Of a stretch of DNA of 64,000 bases, positions 21,746-33,359 are shown piece after piece. Within the stretch, counting starts at the first letter, position 1. Each line of letters starts with the position of its first letter. The position numbers were made by a program, and so were the translations under genes. The DNA lies in assembly GCA_020002185.1 (NCBI GenBank), contig CM034543.1, positions 6,322,431 through 6,386,430 of the forward strand, written 5' to 3'. The DNA comes from Paraescarpia echinospica. Lineage: Eukaryota; Annelida; Polychaeta; Sabellida; Siboglinidae. The notes under the pieces are model-generated. The model saw only the letters and a program-made list of their open reading frames with translations, searched no databases and had not been told where the DNA came from.

Positions 21746-23107
21746 CAGTCATTTGCAAAAGTTTAAGACCAGGCACGATTTTTTGAAGAAATTTGACAAA
21801 ATTATGATTTTTTGGCCTTCAGTTTATTTCGCCAAATAAACGTAGTACAATATAATATGAAACTTTATGTCGTCCAAAAGTGTCAGTGTATCTACTTTTC
21901 AGTATTTAGTGTTAGCTTCTTTGCTGTCAATGACCGCATGGATGCGATATGGCATGCTAGAAACCAGAGATTCGCAGTACTCCTGGGCGATTTCGGTGAC
22001 CCAAACGTCCTTGATAGCTTGTTTCAAGTTTTGAGCGCTTGATGGTTGTTTGTCTGCCACCTTATCCTTCATTATAGTCCACAGGTTCTCAATGGGATTT
22101 TGATCTGGGCTGTTCCCAGGCCATTCCAGCACGGAGATGTTGTTCTTCTTGAGGAAATCAGTGGCTACCTTGGATCGGTGACAAGGAGCGCCATCTTGCA
22201 TGGAAATCGTACATTTGTGGATGTCCATATGCAGTTTCAGCTTCTCCTTCAGCAACTCCAGGTACCTAAGTCCATTCATAGTGGTGTTAGGTGGAATAAA
22301 ATACAGACCAGAAAGGCCAAAACATGACATGGCACCCCAAATCATCTGACTTGGCGGGTGTTTCATTGTGGCTGCTGTATATTTCTCATCAAATCGCTTA
22401 CTTACTGGCCGCCTAATGTGCCTCTTGCGAGGTATAAACTGTTGCTTGGTCGATTCATCTGAGAACAGCAATTGCTTCCACTGCGCGAGAGTCCAGTGGC
22501 GATTTCGTCTGGCAAAGTCCAGTCTCTTTTTTTTTCATCACAGGTGTCAGGCGTGGCTTCCGGGCCGGCTTGCGGGACTTGAGCCCAAATTCCTTGCTGA
22601 AACGTCTCAAAACAGTACTGAGACTTATTTCCGTACCTTTTAAGCCCGAATTTTCTTGCATGAGCTCATTGGCGAGCACACCACGATGCGTCTCATTGCG
22701 TGGTCATCCCTGAGCGTAGTTTTCCGTGGACGACCACTCCTTTTACTGTCACGAAATGTGCCATCAGTATTTAATTTGACGATGGCGTTGTGCACGGCTG
22801 TCTTGGAATAATGTAATTTAGTACTAATGTCTCTTTCCGTATATCCTTCTCCATGTAGAATCACTATTTGTGCCCTTAGAACCTCTGTCAAAGACGATTT
22901 TTTGCCCATTTCAGGGATGAAGACAAAACTGAAAAACACCTAATCAATACTGACAGCAGCAAACAAATGACCTGGAAGTAGTGACGAGGCGTATTGCTTC
23001 AAAGCCCAAATAGGATGATGCAATCCAGACATTATCTGATGCAATCTGATGCCATACCATAAAATGCTTAAAAATCTTGCCTGGTCTTAAACTTTTGCAA
23101 ATGACTG
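21746..23107 (-). mobile_element. Tc1/mariner DNA transposon, TA-flanked
   Basis: A 1.36-kb element bounded by inverted repeats beginning cagtcatttgcaaaagttta (21746 rightward, 23107 leftward) and flanked on both sides by TA, the target duplication of the Tc1/mariner superfamily. It encloses a minus-strand transposase pseudogene. The length and layout are those of a full Tc1 element. Confidence 0.95.
21899..22909 (-). pseudogene. Tc1-type transposase, inactivated by frameshifts
   Basis: The frame starts at the ATG at 22909 (MGKKSSLTEVL). Helix-turn-helix segments follow (YTERDISTKLHYSKTAVHNA) with the linker GRPRKTT. The catalytic part has first Asp in LFSDES, second Asp in MQDGAPCHRS and Glu in SPDQNPIENLW. 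There are 34 residues between the last two, the DD34E signature of Tc1. About 337 codons in total matches the family. Two frameshifts break it: one near 22690, and one at a T-run on the plus strand near 22530-22540. It is therefore non-functional in this copy, although catalytic residues remain. Confidence 0.93.
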
Positions 23108-23109
23108 TA

Positions 23110-24700
23110 TTTAGGACGTTGTTAACATACAAAGTCGGGAAATTGCCCCCCCCCCCCCCCCGACACACCAATCGTCTCACTTGCTCCCTCCAGTCAGGTC
23201 AACTTGTCTCCAAATCCTGCCCCATCCTGCCTGATAACAGACCATTAGCCCATTTTCTATACATATAGATTTTGTTAGGGTAATTTTAAATCTTACAATG
23301 CGCAAAATTAACCATAAAGGGCAAGTCCTTCAACGGCCCTTTCAACGGCAAAAAGCAAACATACTTTAAAATCGCAATTTATCGAAGGAATATCCTGATT
23401 TTTATCATAAAAAGGAAAGTAGTTTTGATCTAAGTATGTATGGGAATGGGCCGACTGCTATAAAAGGACTCTACTTGTGGCCGTGTCTCAAAAAGTGCAG
23501 TTTTCATTAAACAAACAGAGGAAAGTCCTAAAAGGGTAAACAACAATATTGTTTCTGAAACATAAACGACAACTATTTTGGCGAAATTACGCTGGACTAT
23601 ACTTCCCTTTCGAAACAGAACAAATATCTCCACAAACTGGCACATTCCGCTTCAAACAGGACCAAATTATCAATAAATGGGAAAACTTTTACAAATGGTC
23701 TCATAACAAGGTGTACGTTTTGGAGCAAAATCGTTATCAAAAATTGCAAATTATTCTATAATGCCGCAAGTTCCATGCTGATAAAGGATACTTTTTACAA
23801 ACACATAGGCAATTTGTTTTATAAAATGACAAGACCAAGAGTTATGCTATGTTATTAACAGCAAGAAACTAGGCTTTGGAAGGACAGACTATCGGGGGCA
23901 AAGTCCCCAAAAGGACACTTCCACGGTTATGTCCCAAACAGCATTTAAATGTTCTAAACTGGCACTTAATTGTGACAAACTACCTGTCGGGAAAACAGGA
24001 AAGGGTGTGTGTGCTCATAGTTGGGTGTGTCACCTGAATTGACTACATACATTACCTCCTCAGCTTAACACCATGTTAAACTGAACAAACTGATCCCATC
24101 TCAGTTCAATTATAATCACTGCATGACTATACAAGTAAATTTTTTTCACAAAAAGTCAAACCTCACTAGGTTAGATTTTGTCGTCAAACGGGGAAAGGGT
24201 GCTATAAAATTACGTATTATTGAGGCAGAGGCCCAAACTTAGCATTTTCACTGTACAAATTACACAGGTTTCCATACAATGAACATTTCTCCTTTCAGTT
24301 ATCAAATGAACAACATATTGGAGGTGTCCATAAATGACATTTTTGTCAAAAACTTTTATTGGTAACAAAATACCTCAGTGAAAAAGAGATATACAAGTTC
24401 CGAATTGAGTCCATCACCTTAAATTACTACGAAAATAACTTCCCAGCTTGGCTAAATGTTCAGTTTAACCACATGTTCACCAAAATAAATCGTCACCCTA
24501 AGTTTGATTAACATCGCTGCACGACCCAATAATTCCAGTTTCATTTGTGAATTCCTGTTGTAGGCTCAAATTATTGAATCCAGAAGTGCTTAAATCTATT
24601 CCAAAACGACAATAACCTGATATTTAGCGATCGGTTAGAATTATGTAATTAATATACACACAGGTATAATTGTGTTATTCCACAATTAATTTATACCATC
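23110..24700. other. Interval with a 15-C run, otherwise featureless
   Basis: A homopolymer of C lies at about 23146-23161. The rest is AT-rich with no gene support. Confidence 0.5.
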
Positions 24701-24706
24701 GTGTGT

Positions 24707-24950
<244 letters not shown>

Positions 24951-25650
24951 GAATTAGAAAAGGAGTTTCACATTTGTACGGATAAAATTATCAAGCAAAT
25001 TTTAGATCCCGAAAAGATGAAAGCGTGACCTTTCTGCTAAGTACCCACTTTACATCTGCAGGATCACCAGTTACTTCAAACATGAATTCAAATTGCATCA
25101 TGAAATCCTGCGTGGAAGTCAAATGCCCCACACTACACTACTCACGGAGCCTGAAACAAATTATATTAACATTGCCAACAATCAATGTCAAAGGGTTTGT
25201 GTCAACTCAAACACAATTAGTGGCAATGGTACTGTTTACCCTCCACCAGGGGTACTAACTGCCCGAGACGCATCACGTAGAATTAGTTTCAGATATGCTT
25301 TATGAATGAACTGAACCGGGGTAAACATGTGATTGTGTATATGACTAACTGTCCGTGTTCAAAAGATATTATGTTTTTGTTATTCAAGTTTAGTAAAACA
25401 CAGCATCCACTTTCTTTCCGATTGCCTACTGTTTCCCGATCGATGTATTCGGTGCCATTTTCGTTTGCTTAATAGAATGTCCACATATGGGGCGATTACT
25501 CAGCACCTCATTCAAATTCGAAGTATTATCCAGTTCTTGGCAATCGTATCGATACTAACTGCCCGATTACCCTATCAACCAACTGAATCGAACAAAGAGT
25601 GCAAGGTTGCAACAAGAAGTTGCATACCTACCGCTGCAAGTTGGTCACTG

Positions 25651-25830
25651 GCACGCACAGGCACGCACAGGCACGCCCAGACAACCGCCAAAATGCGCAG
25701 GCACGCGCAGGCACGCACGGGCACGCGCAGGCCCACACATATACGCAGAGACACACGCAGAGACGAGCAGACACGCGCAGACAAGCACACACGTGCACGC
25801 ATGCTCGCTCGCACGCACGCATGCACGCAC
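25651..25830. repeat. GCACGC/ACAGGC-rich simple repeat
   Basis: Repeats of gcacgcacag and gcagacac for ~180 bp. Several overlapping frames are open only because of this composition. Confidence 0.85.
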
Positions 25831-26879
25831 GCAATAGTATGTTGGGTCTGAAAAAAATATTAACATGATGTCATGAACTCGGATATACAACATGAAGTAA
25901 TTCGCAAGAGTGACTTACCCAATAACGTCTTTGAAATTCGGAAACAACCATATCCATATCCTTAGGGTGTGCTATATGTATCTTTCTCGTATGGGGTGTT
26001 GACTGCGGAGCAGTTGCGTAACAGCCATGTCTTTTTTCAAGTGTTTGGAAATCCACGTATAATCTACTAATTAAAACCGGGAAGAACGACGAGGTTGGTT
26101 CTCTTCGATACCAAATGGCGTTGCATGTGCGCACGACACGTGGTTCGTTTGCCCAGGTGTGTGACCGATTGTTCGTGAATAGCTCGTCTGTTGCTCGTGA
26201 CGGTAACAAAGCGCTTCCACTGGCGGGGGAAGGGGGGCACAGTCTGTTGTAATTCATGGACATACCAAAAAAAAAAAATTGTAATGTTCCAAACTATACA
26301 ATGTTGACTCTTTCCTGCAGAACATGCATACTTGTTTATTTAATATTCCAACTGAACCCTTGTCCTATTGGATATGCGATCAGTTCAGATATAAGTATCC
26401 AGTTCAGATATAATTATATGAGTTATTTAATTAAACGGCTAGGTGTTGTTGGTGTGACATTGTCTACTGTTGGTGCCGTCCGCGAGTGGTGTCAGGCAAT
26501 TTTGCGCACGTGTTATTTTTTCTTGCAGTGTCGCTTCTGTTCAGTTGTCTCGAGCTTCCCATCACGTAATGTCAATTCAGTTCAATTCTTTATTTCCAGT
26601 TGAAGCAAACAAATACATACAACATATGTACATCATGTAAATTTTCAAAGTTCAATGGAAGGGTGGGGTGTGTTGTGAGTGGAACGTAATGTTAATGGAA
26701 GGTCGGGGTGTGTACAAAGTACAAACACATATCGAAGACATCGCAAACAACCATCCCTTGGAAATAAGTCGTCCGTCATTATATTATACCTGCCAACTCT
26801 CCCGTGAAATCCGGAAGTCTCCCGGATTTGGGGTGTACCTCCAGGTATCCTGGATAACAGGCAGATCTCCCGGATTTGG

Positions 26880-26935
26880 GAGTGGGGTGGGGTCTTGTTG
26901 GTGGGGTGGTGTGGGGTGGGGTGGGGTGGAGGTCC
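26880..26935 (+). repeat. G-rich ggggt repeat
   Basis: A run of gtggggtgg-type steps able to form a G-quadruplex. It directly follows a stretch (26800-26880) with two copies of tctcccggatttggg. Confidence 0.7.
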
Positions 26936-27489
26936 TATTGACAATATTTTTCGCCGTTGTAAATTTCAACTCTTCAGCTTCTTCGCTGTCTCTCGGCTCC
27001 ACTGGTAACACCGGAAGACGACTGGGGGGTACTGTTGAAATTGTTTCGCCGCTGTAACTTCATCTTCTTATAACCTAAATGGGGACACATTCCAAAGGTC
27101 TAAGGGGCACGTGCCCCTCAGGCCTCTCGGATCAACCTATGACGTATATATACTGTATATTAAGTCACTGATACGTGCGCCGTTCTCGCTAAGTAGAACC
27201 CGTTCCATACGTTCGATACAAGTTGCAAATTTGCAAGAATAAAACATTACATACAAATTTTTCCAATTCCTGCAGTCGCAATTTACGCCATGCTAAATAT
27301 TCCCAGATAGCCAGTACAGTTCAATGCACTCGCATAGCAAACAACGAAGCATTACCTTTTTCTGTTCCATGCGCCCACACCCTGGATTAGCCAAGTTTAA
27401 CATGATGATTCAGGACCGTAGGCAATGGAGGTGGGGTGGGTGCGAACGCTGATCGATGAGGTAAAAATGCTGCGGTTGAGAGAAAACCT

Positions 27490-27830
27490 GTTCCATTTTG
27501 GAGCGTTAAAGGGGTGCAATTAGAAGGTTTGGGTAGCCTCATGGGGTGCAAATTGAAGGTTTGGGTAGCCACATGGGGTGCAATTGGAAGGTTTGGGTAG
27601 CCTCATGGGGTGCAATTGGAAGGTTTGAGTAGCCACATGGGGTGCAATTGGAAGGTTTGGGTAGCCTCATGGGGTGCAACTGGAAAGTTTGGGTAGCCTC
27701 ATGGGGTGCAATTGGAAGGTTTGGGTAACCTCATGGGATGCAATTGGAAGGTTTGGGTAGCCTCATGGGGTGCAATTGGAAGGTTTGGGTAGCCTCATGG
27801 GGTGCAGTTGGAGATCTCAAAGGATGGATT
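27490..27830 (+). repeat. 32 bp minisatellite
   Basis: About 10 copies with core catggggtgcaattggaagg then tttgggtagcct. This is an internal expansion of the dispersed repeat family also seen at 3200, 11476 and 29000. Confidence 0.93.
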
Positions 27831-27934
27831 TGGATGTTTTAGGAAGCATTCAGTCGCAGGTCGAAAAACGTACCCCTTCTCAAAACCAACAACGATGCGG
27901 GCATGCATCATGATCACAGAGTCTTAATTTGCCC

Positions 27935-28060
27935 CATATGCACGTCTATGTCTATATATTAATTGGTAAAACCCCGAAGGTAATTACGCCAATATGGGGA
28001 AGGGGCGTGGGCAATAGCTCTACAGCAAATCTAGATGTGTCTGCCCAGTTTCAACACTTT
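27935..28060 (+). repeat. Dispersed repeat, copy 1
   Basis: It shares with 31775-31900 the phrases acgtctatgtctatat, attacgccaatat, a G-rich run and gtctgcccag. Both copies are in the same orientation. Probable short interspersed element of unknown class. Confidence 0.55.
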
Positions 28061-28112
28061 GTACTCAGTAATTGTCGCGTTCATAGGGCAACCTACATGA
28101 AATCGATCGGCA

Positions 28113-28118
28113 TATATT

Positions 28119-28163
<45 letters not shown>

Positions 28164-28290
28164 GCGTGTGTGTGTTTGTGTGCGCGCGCGTGTGCGTGGT
28201 GGTGGTAGTCAACACTGCGTGTGTGTGCGTGTGCGTGTGTGTGCATGTGTGTGCGTGTGTGTGCGTGTGCGCGCGTGTGTGTGCGGTGGA
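28113..28290. repeat. TG/CG microsatellite cluster
   Basis: tgtgtgtg and gcgcgcgc tracts with a short interruption at about 28198-28215. Confidence 0.9.
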
Positions 28291-28999
28291 CTAAGAATGA
28301 CCCTTGTGAAGACAGAAATGAGAGATGTGGGTTGAACACCAGAGAGAGGAGTTATTAACCATCAAGTTAGATAGGAAGGTTATCATGCAAGTTGATGTAT
28401 TCGTGTACTTTGCAGGATAGGAATGGTACGGAGACAGACACTCAGAGGCAGAAGTGTGACGTCGGATACAAGCGGGAGCGGATGTTTGGAGAAAAGTAGA
28501 GTCATGGTGGACAGGACATTCCACAATGTCACCATGCTGTGACATTGTGGGATTAACGACGCAGGAACATCACTGTACTCAAACAAAGGTTTAAATATTT
28601 TATTAAATGATGTAACTTGCACTGTTTGATGGAAGTAAAATTATTGATTGCTAACTATTGCGCGTGTCCTAAACAGTGGGCGCAATAAACGGTGTTCCTT
28701 CGTTAATAGATCTCAACGTGGTTCCGTCAACGTCGTTGACCGAGGGTGTTCAAATTCCGTCTATAAATAGTTTATTTAAACATGTCTGGTTTCCTTTAAA
28801 TCGTTTTGCACAATAATATGTTTGATGTGCTGTAAAATACCATTATCAAAGTGTTCGTGTTTCATGCTCTATACAACATATTCTCACAGTTCGTAAACTT
28901 CTTCCATCTAAGTGCGTAATCCTACTCGGGAGCAACGTTACATTCTTTAGTAATAGGTTATAACGTGTGCCCGGGTATAAAACAACATAGGCGCCGGAA

Positions 29000-29435
29000 C
29001 CGAGGAGTGCTTGGGGTTGAGCCCCCAATATTTTGGTGTGGGTGCTGGAGATAGATTACCCCCCAAATATTGAGGGAAGTGGTGTGCATTTTAGGGTGGA
29101 AATGTTTAAGTGGGGGCTGGAGATAGGATTAGCCCCCAATATCAAGAGAAGAGGGTTGTATTTTGTTATGCATTTTTGTGTTTTGATGCGTCTGAAGGGG
29201 GGTTTTGGCGAGCCTCAAGGAGGGGTGCAAATCGTGGTTTTTGGAAAACCTCAATGTGTGTTTTTGACGAGCGTGAAGAGGGGGTGCAATTTGATGTTTC
29301 TGGTGAGCTTCATAACTGATGAACGTCGCCGGAACAATTATTCTACAACTCACTCCACCACCCCGTCTTCTGATGTCATGACCCGACATTGGAGTGGCGC
29401 TGAAACTGCGGCTTAGCCCACCGAATATCAATTTT
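29000..29435 (+). repeat. Dispersed repeat with two degenerate internal units
   Basis: It contains gagcccccaatattttggtg twice in variant form, then gcgagcctcaaggaggggtg phrases. The 3' part (cggcttagcccaccgaatat) resembles 56370-56400 (cggctcatggcccatccaat). Confidence 0.55.
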
Positions 29436-29454
29436 GTTCCGAATTATGTCATTG

Positions 29455-30393
29455 TTATCAGTAGCCGTGGTAGGTGACGTTTATACCAAGGCTCGAAAAC
29501 CATGCATTGTTAGTGTTATCAGTAGCCGTGGTAGGTGACGTTTATACCAAGGCTCGAAAACCATGCATTGTTAGTGTTATCAGTAGCCGTGGTAGGTGAC
29601 GTTTATACCAAGGCTCGAAAACCATGCATTGTTAGTGTTATCAGTAGCCTTGGTAGGTGACGTTTATACCAAGGCTCGAAAACCATGCATTGTTAGTGTT
29701 ATCAGTAGCCTTGGTAGGTGACGTTTATACCAAGGCTCGAAAACCATGCATTGTTAGTGTTATTAGTAGCCGTGGTAGGTGACGTTTATACCAAGGCTCG
29801 AAAACCATGCATTGTTAGTGTTATTAGTAGCCGTGGTAGGTGACGTTTATACCAAGGCTCGAAAACCATGCATTGTTAGTGTTATCAGTAGCCGTGGTAG
29901 GTGACGTTTATACCAAGGCTCGAAAACCATGCATTGTTAGTGTTATCAGTAGCCGTGGTAGGTGACGTTTATACCAAGGCTCGAAAACCATGCATTGTTA
30001 GTGTTATCAGTAGCCTTGGTAGGTGACGTTTATACCAAGGCTCGAAAACCATGCATTGTAGTGATGTCAGGTGACCCTCGACAGCCGTGGTAGGTGACGT
30101 TTATACCAAGGCTCGAAAACCATGCATTGTTAGTGTTATTAGTAGCCGTGGTAGGTGACGTTTATACCAAGGCTCGAAAACCATGCAGCCGAATTCAATT
30201 GTTAGTGTAGTAGCCGTGGTAGGTGACGTTTATACCAAGGCTCGAAAACCATGCATTGTTAGTGTTATTAGTAGCCGTGGTAGGTGACGTTTATACAAAG
30301 GCTCGAAAACCATGCATTGTTAGTGTTATCAGTAGCCGTGGTAGGTGACGTTTATACCAAGGCTCGAAAACCATGCATTGTTAGTGTTATTAG
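29455..30393 (+). repeat. 61 bp satellite, highly homogeneous
   Basis: About 15 copies with core ggtaggtgacgtttatacca then aggctcgaaaaccatgcatt. Nearly all copies are identical except a few sites (ccgtgg versus ccttgg; tatc versus tatt). Short insertions break it near 30060 and 30187. Each unit can fold on itself: agcc.tggta pairs with tacca.ggct. Confidence 0.95.
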
Positions 30394-31047
30394 CTTAATC
30401 CCCCAAGTTACGGGCTATGGTTTTGGACTAACATGCAAATAAATATGGGCGGCATGCCTAAACACTATTTTTGCTTACACCCAAAAGGACGAGCTTTTTT
30501 GAATTCCTCAAGTGTCAAATGGTCAGATGTTTGCGATGGTTCATTCTCATATTTCATTCGCTTGACGTCATGCAGACTGGATTGTGGAAACTCGAAACAC
30601 ACGCAACTGCTAAAGTGGAAATAACAAACAAAAAGGTCAGTTGTCGGGGAGGGGGCTGGAACCAGCTAATTGTTGTTGGAGTTTGTAAACAACTTTATAC
30701 AGGTTAATACACGTCTGCCTTTTTGTATATGAACATCTTTAGAAAATCTGAAATCGGGAAAATCCTCAAGTAGGCCTACACATAGAATGTTAGTGGATCC
30801 CAACAGTCATCTTGTTTCTTAGGACTTAGGGCCTAACCGCGAGTAAACAAGGAGACTATCTTCTCCCACAAACCAGCCGGGAGTGGTATTTTTGCCACTG
30901 TAAATTAATACGTGACCTTCTATCTGTGAAAGTATTTAGCACAACAAATAACCACTTGTCGCAACCATTTATTTACAATCGCAATGGTTATGCAATTCAC
31001 ATGCGACCGACATTTATTTATGTAATTAGTACGCGCGGGCCTTGACC

Positions 31048-31195
31048 CACACACACGCACGCACGCACTCACACACACACGCGCGCGCGCACGCACGAAC
31101 ACACACACATGCACACACATGCATACACACATACATGTATGTATGTATGTCTATTATATACACACGCGCGTGCGTGCTTGTGTGCGTGCGTGCAT
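31048..31195. repeat. CA/CG/TG microsatellite
   Basis: cacacgcacg, gcgcgcgc and tgtatgta tracts. Open frames here are compositional. Confidence 0.9.
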
Positions 31196-31774
31196 CTTCG
31201 CCAGTGTGTCTAACATCATGGAACGATATCTAAACAATCATAATGACATAAGCCGTGGAAATGTTTTTGTAGAATAACTTACATTATATAACACATCATC
31301 TCGCACGAGGAAGGAGTACATTCCCCCACCCTCGACGGGCAGGTAACGTTATCTGGGACAACCGTGGACATTGCATCAGCTATAATTATACACCGACTGA
31401 AGCCGTGGTCGCTCTAGCGCCTAGACAACTAGATGAAGCGCTGCACATGTGTCATAGACTTGTATAATAGGCCTTAACCTGAATTATGACACCGTTTTTT
31501 GGCATACCAGACGTCATAGAAACTATGAGATACGTTCTTGTCAGTAGGCCTCCTACGCGAAACCAGACGCCGTAGTCCGCCCTAGATAAATCACAAGGCC
31601 AGACGCCGCACGCGAAGAGTTATGAAAGCGCCTCTGTCCGGTTCAGTCCGCTTATAATTTGTTATGAACACGTGTTCATATTACAGCAGTTATAAAATAT
31701 GCGTGACATTTCCAATCTCGAGCATGGTATTGTAGGGAAAAGCGCTTGTCACGCACCAAATGCATGCATAAAAT

Positions 31775-31900
31775 GTCTACGTCTATATAATAATTGACAA
31801 AAACCGTATGATAAGGTCATTACGCCAATATAGGGGGCGGGGGGCATGTGCCACAGAGCACTACAGGGAATTTAGAGTCGTCTGCCCAGCCTAGATTTAA
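31775..31900 (+). repeat. Dispersed repeat, copy 2
   Basis: Same family as 27935-28060; shares attacgccaatat and gtctgcccag. Confidence 0.55.
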
Positions 31901-32204
31901 AAGTGTCCACCGTGGCTGCAGACACAATTATATTGTTTCGGTTAGTCCATTCCAGATATTTACTGTTCTATTAAAAATGTTTAGGAATGTCAGAAAAAAA
32001 TGTCAGGTTTATGCTGTTAGCTTAAACTTGAGTCCTGGCCGGCACCTGAATAAACCGTTCACTGTGGCCACGAGTGTTGTTAATTGAGTGAACAAGGTAG
32101 CTCGGCAAAGGAAGGGCTGTTTGGCGAAGGAAGGACTGTTTGACGTACTGTAAGACTTACAGATAGAGCACCGAAGTGTGACGTCACGCTGGTTCCAACA
32201 AATG

Positions 32205-33350
32205 TCTCCCGCCGTATCTGTTAGCATGACCAGTGTTATGTTTTGTTCCAAACTGTAATCATCATTTTTCTGAAAGTCATACTTGTAGTTCTTTATGGTT
32301 GCCATAAGTTGAAAGTGAGAAGCATATATGGGTGAAACAAATGAGGTATTCTATGTATTCTGGAACGTAAAAGCGATATTTTAACGCAAGCTACTTGATC
32401 GCAGTGACAAAATCGATCGTGGTGCAACATGTTCTGTTGTGAATCACGCTATTTTCATCACAAAATGCGGAAAAATAACCTGTCAACATCGTACAATTAT
32501 TGTACGAAATTGTTAAAATCGAAGGATTTTATAATATCTTGAAATATGGAACAAAAAATACCTATTTCAGGCCGAGAAGTCAGAGAGCAGTAATTAAGTT
32601 CGCGTATTTGGAGCGAAGGTGCAATTGGCTGGTTTATAAAATGTTTTTTAATTGTTTTGTCCACGATTGTAATCATAGTTTTGTGATCCACACGTACAGG
32701 TTTATCGATTTATAAAAGCTGCAAGAATAATGCAACTATATAGATAATAATCAGATATCCTACAAACATATTTTGTTGAGAAAACCATTAATTCATACTC
32801 CGCGGGGACCACTTCCTGAAAATCTATGGGTATCCATGTTAGTTCACAATTAATAAAAACCCATGTAGGAGGATTTACCCATTGAAAACAAACCGCTGGC
32901 ATCGCTAACTTTTGTTCGAATATGACTAATGACGTCAGTAGGCCCCTATCTCTGCACTTGCTACATACATCTCAGACGAGCCCAAACCGCTTCTCAGCAC
33001 GAAACTTATATTGTTCCTTATTTCACGATATTATTAAATCCTTCGATGTTGGCAATTTTTGCATGAATTAAATAATATTGACAGGTTCTCCTTTCACATT
33101 TTGCAGGGAAAATAGCGTGATACACAACAACAAAACTGTGTTGCACCGCGACCGATATTGTCAATGCGACAAAATAACGTGCGTGACAAAATTATTTTCT
33201 TGTTCCAGAATATTAAAAATACAAAATATGTTTCATCCATGTTGTTTCTCACTTTCAACTTATGGGAATCATAAAGAACGTCACGTATGACTTTCAGAAT
33301 ATTTATTACAGTGTAGAACAAAACGTAACAATAAATTTATGTAAATTTCG
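32205..33350. mobile_element. Foldback (inverted-repeat) element
   Basis: The left arm (about 32205-32600) and right arm (about 33010-33350) are imperfect reverse complements. Matching phrases are ctgaaagtcata and tatgactttcag; ttgtagttctttatgg and cataaagaac; gtgaatcacgctattttc and gaaaatagcgtgat. The centre of ~400 bp is single copy. No transposase is visible. Probable non-autonomous DNA element or foldback repeat. Confidence 0.65.
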
Positions 33351-33359
33351 TTGTGGAAA

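Larger units (their letters stand above)
30440..32190. other. Intergenic interval
   Basis: Contains a CA/TG microsatellite at 31048-31195 and the second copy of a dispersed repeat at 31775-31900. No gene supported. Confidence 0.5.

Noticed and set aside
25025..25305. Two overlapping 70-77 codon frames with ordinary composition
   Set aside because: No start context, splice support or recognisable motif; left unannotated.
29455..30393. CRISPR-like array of 61-bp units
   Set aside because: Units are contiguous with no unique spacers and the genome is eukaryotic; it is a tandem satellite.
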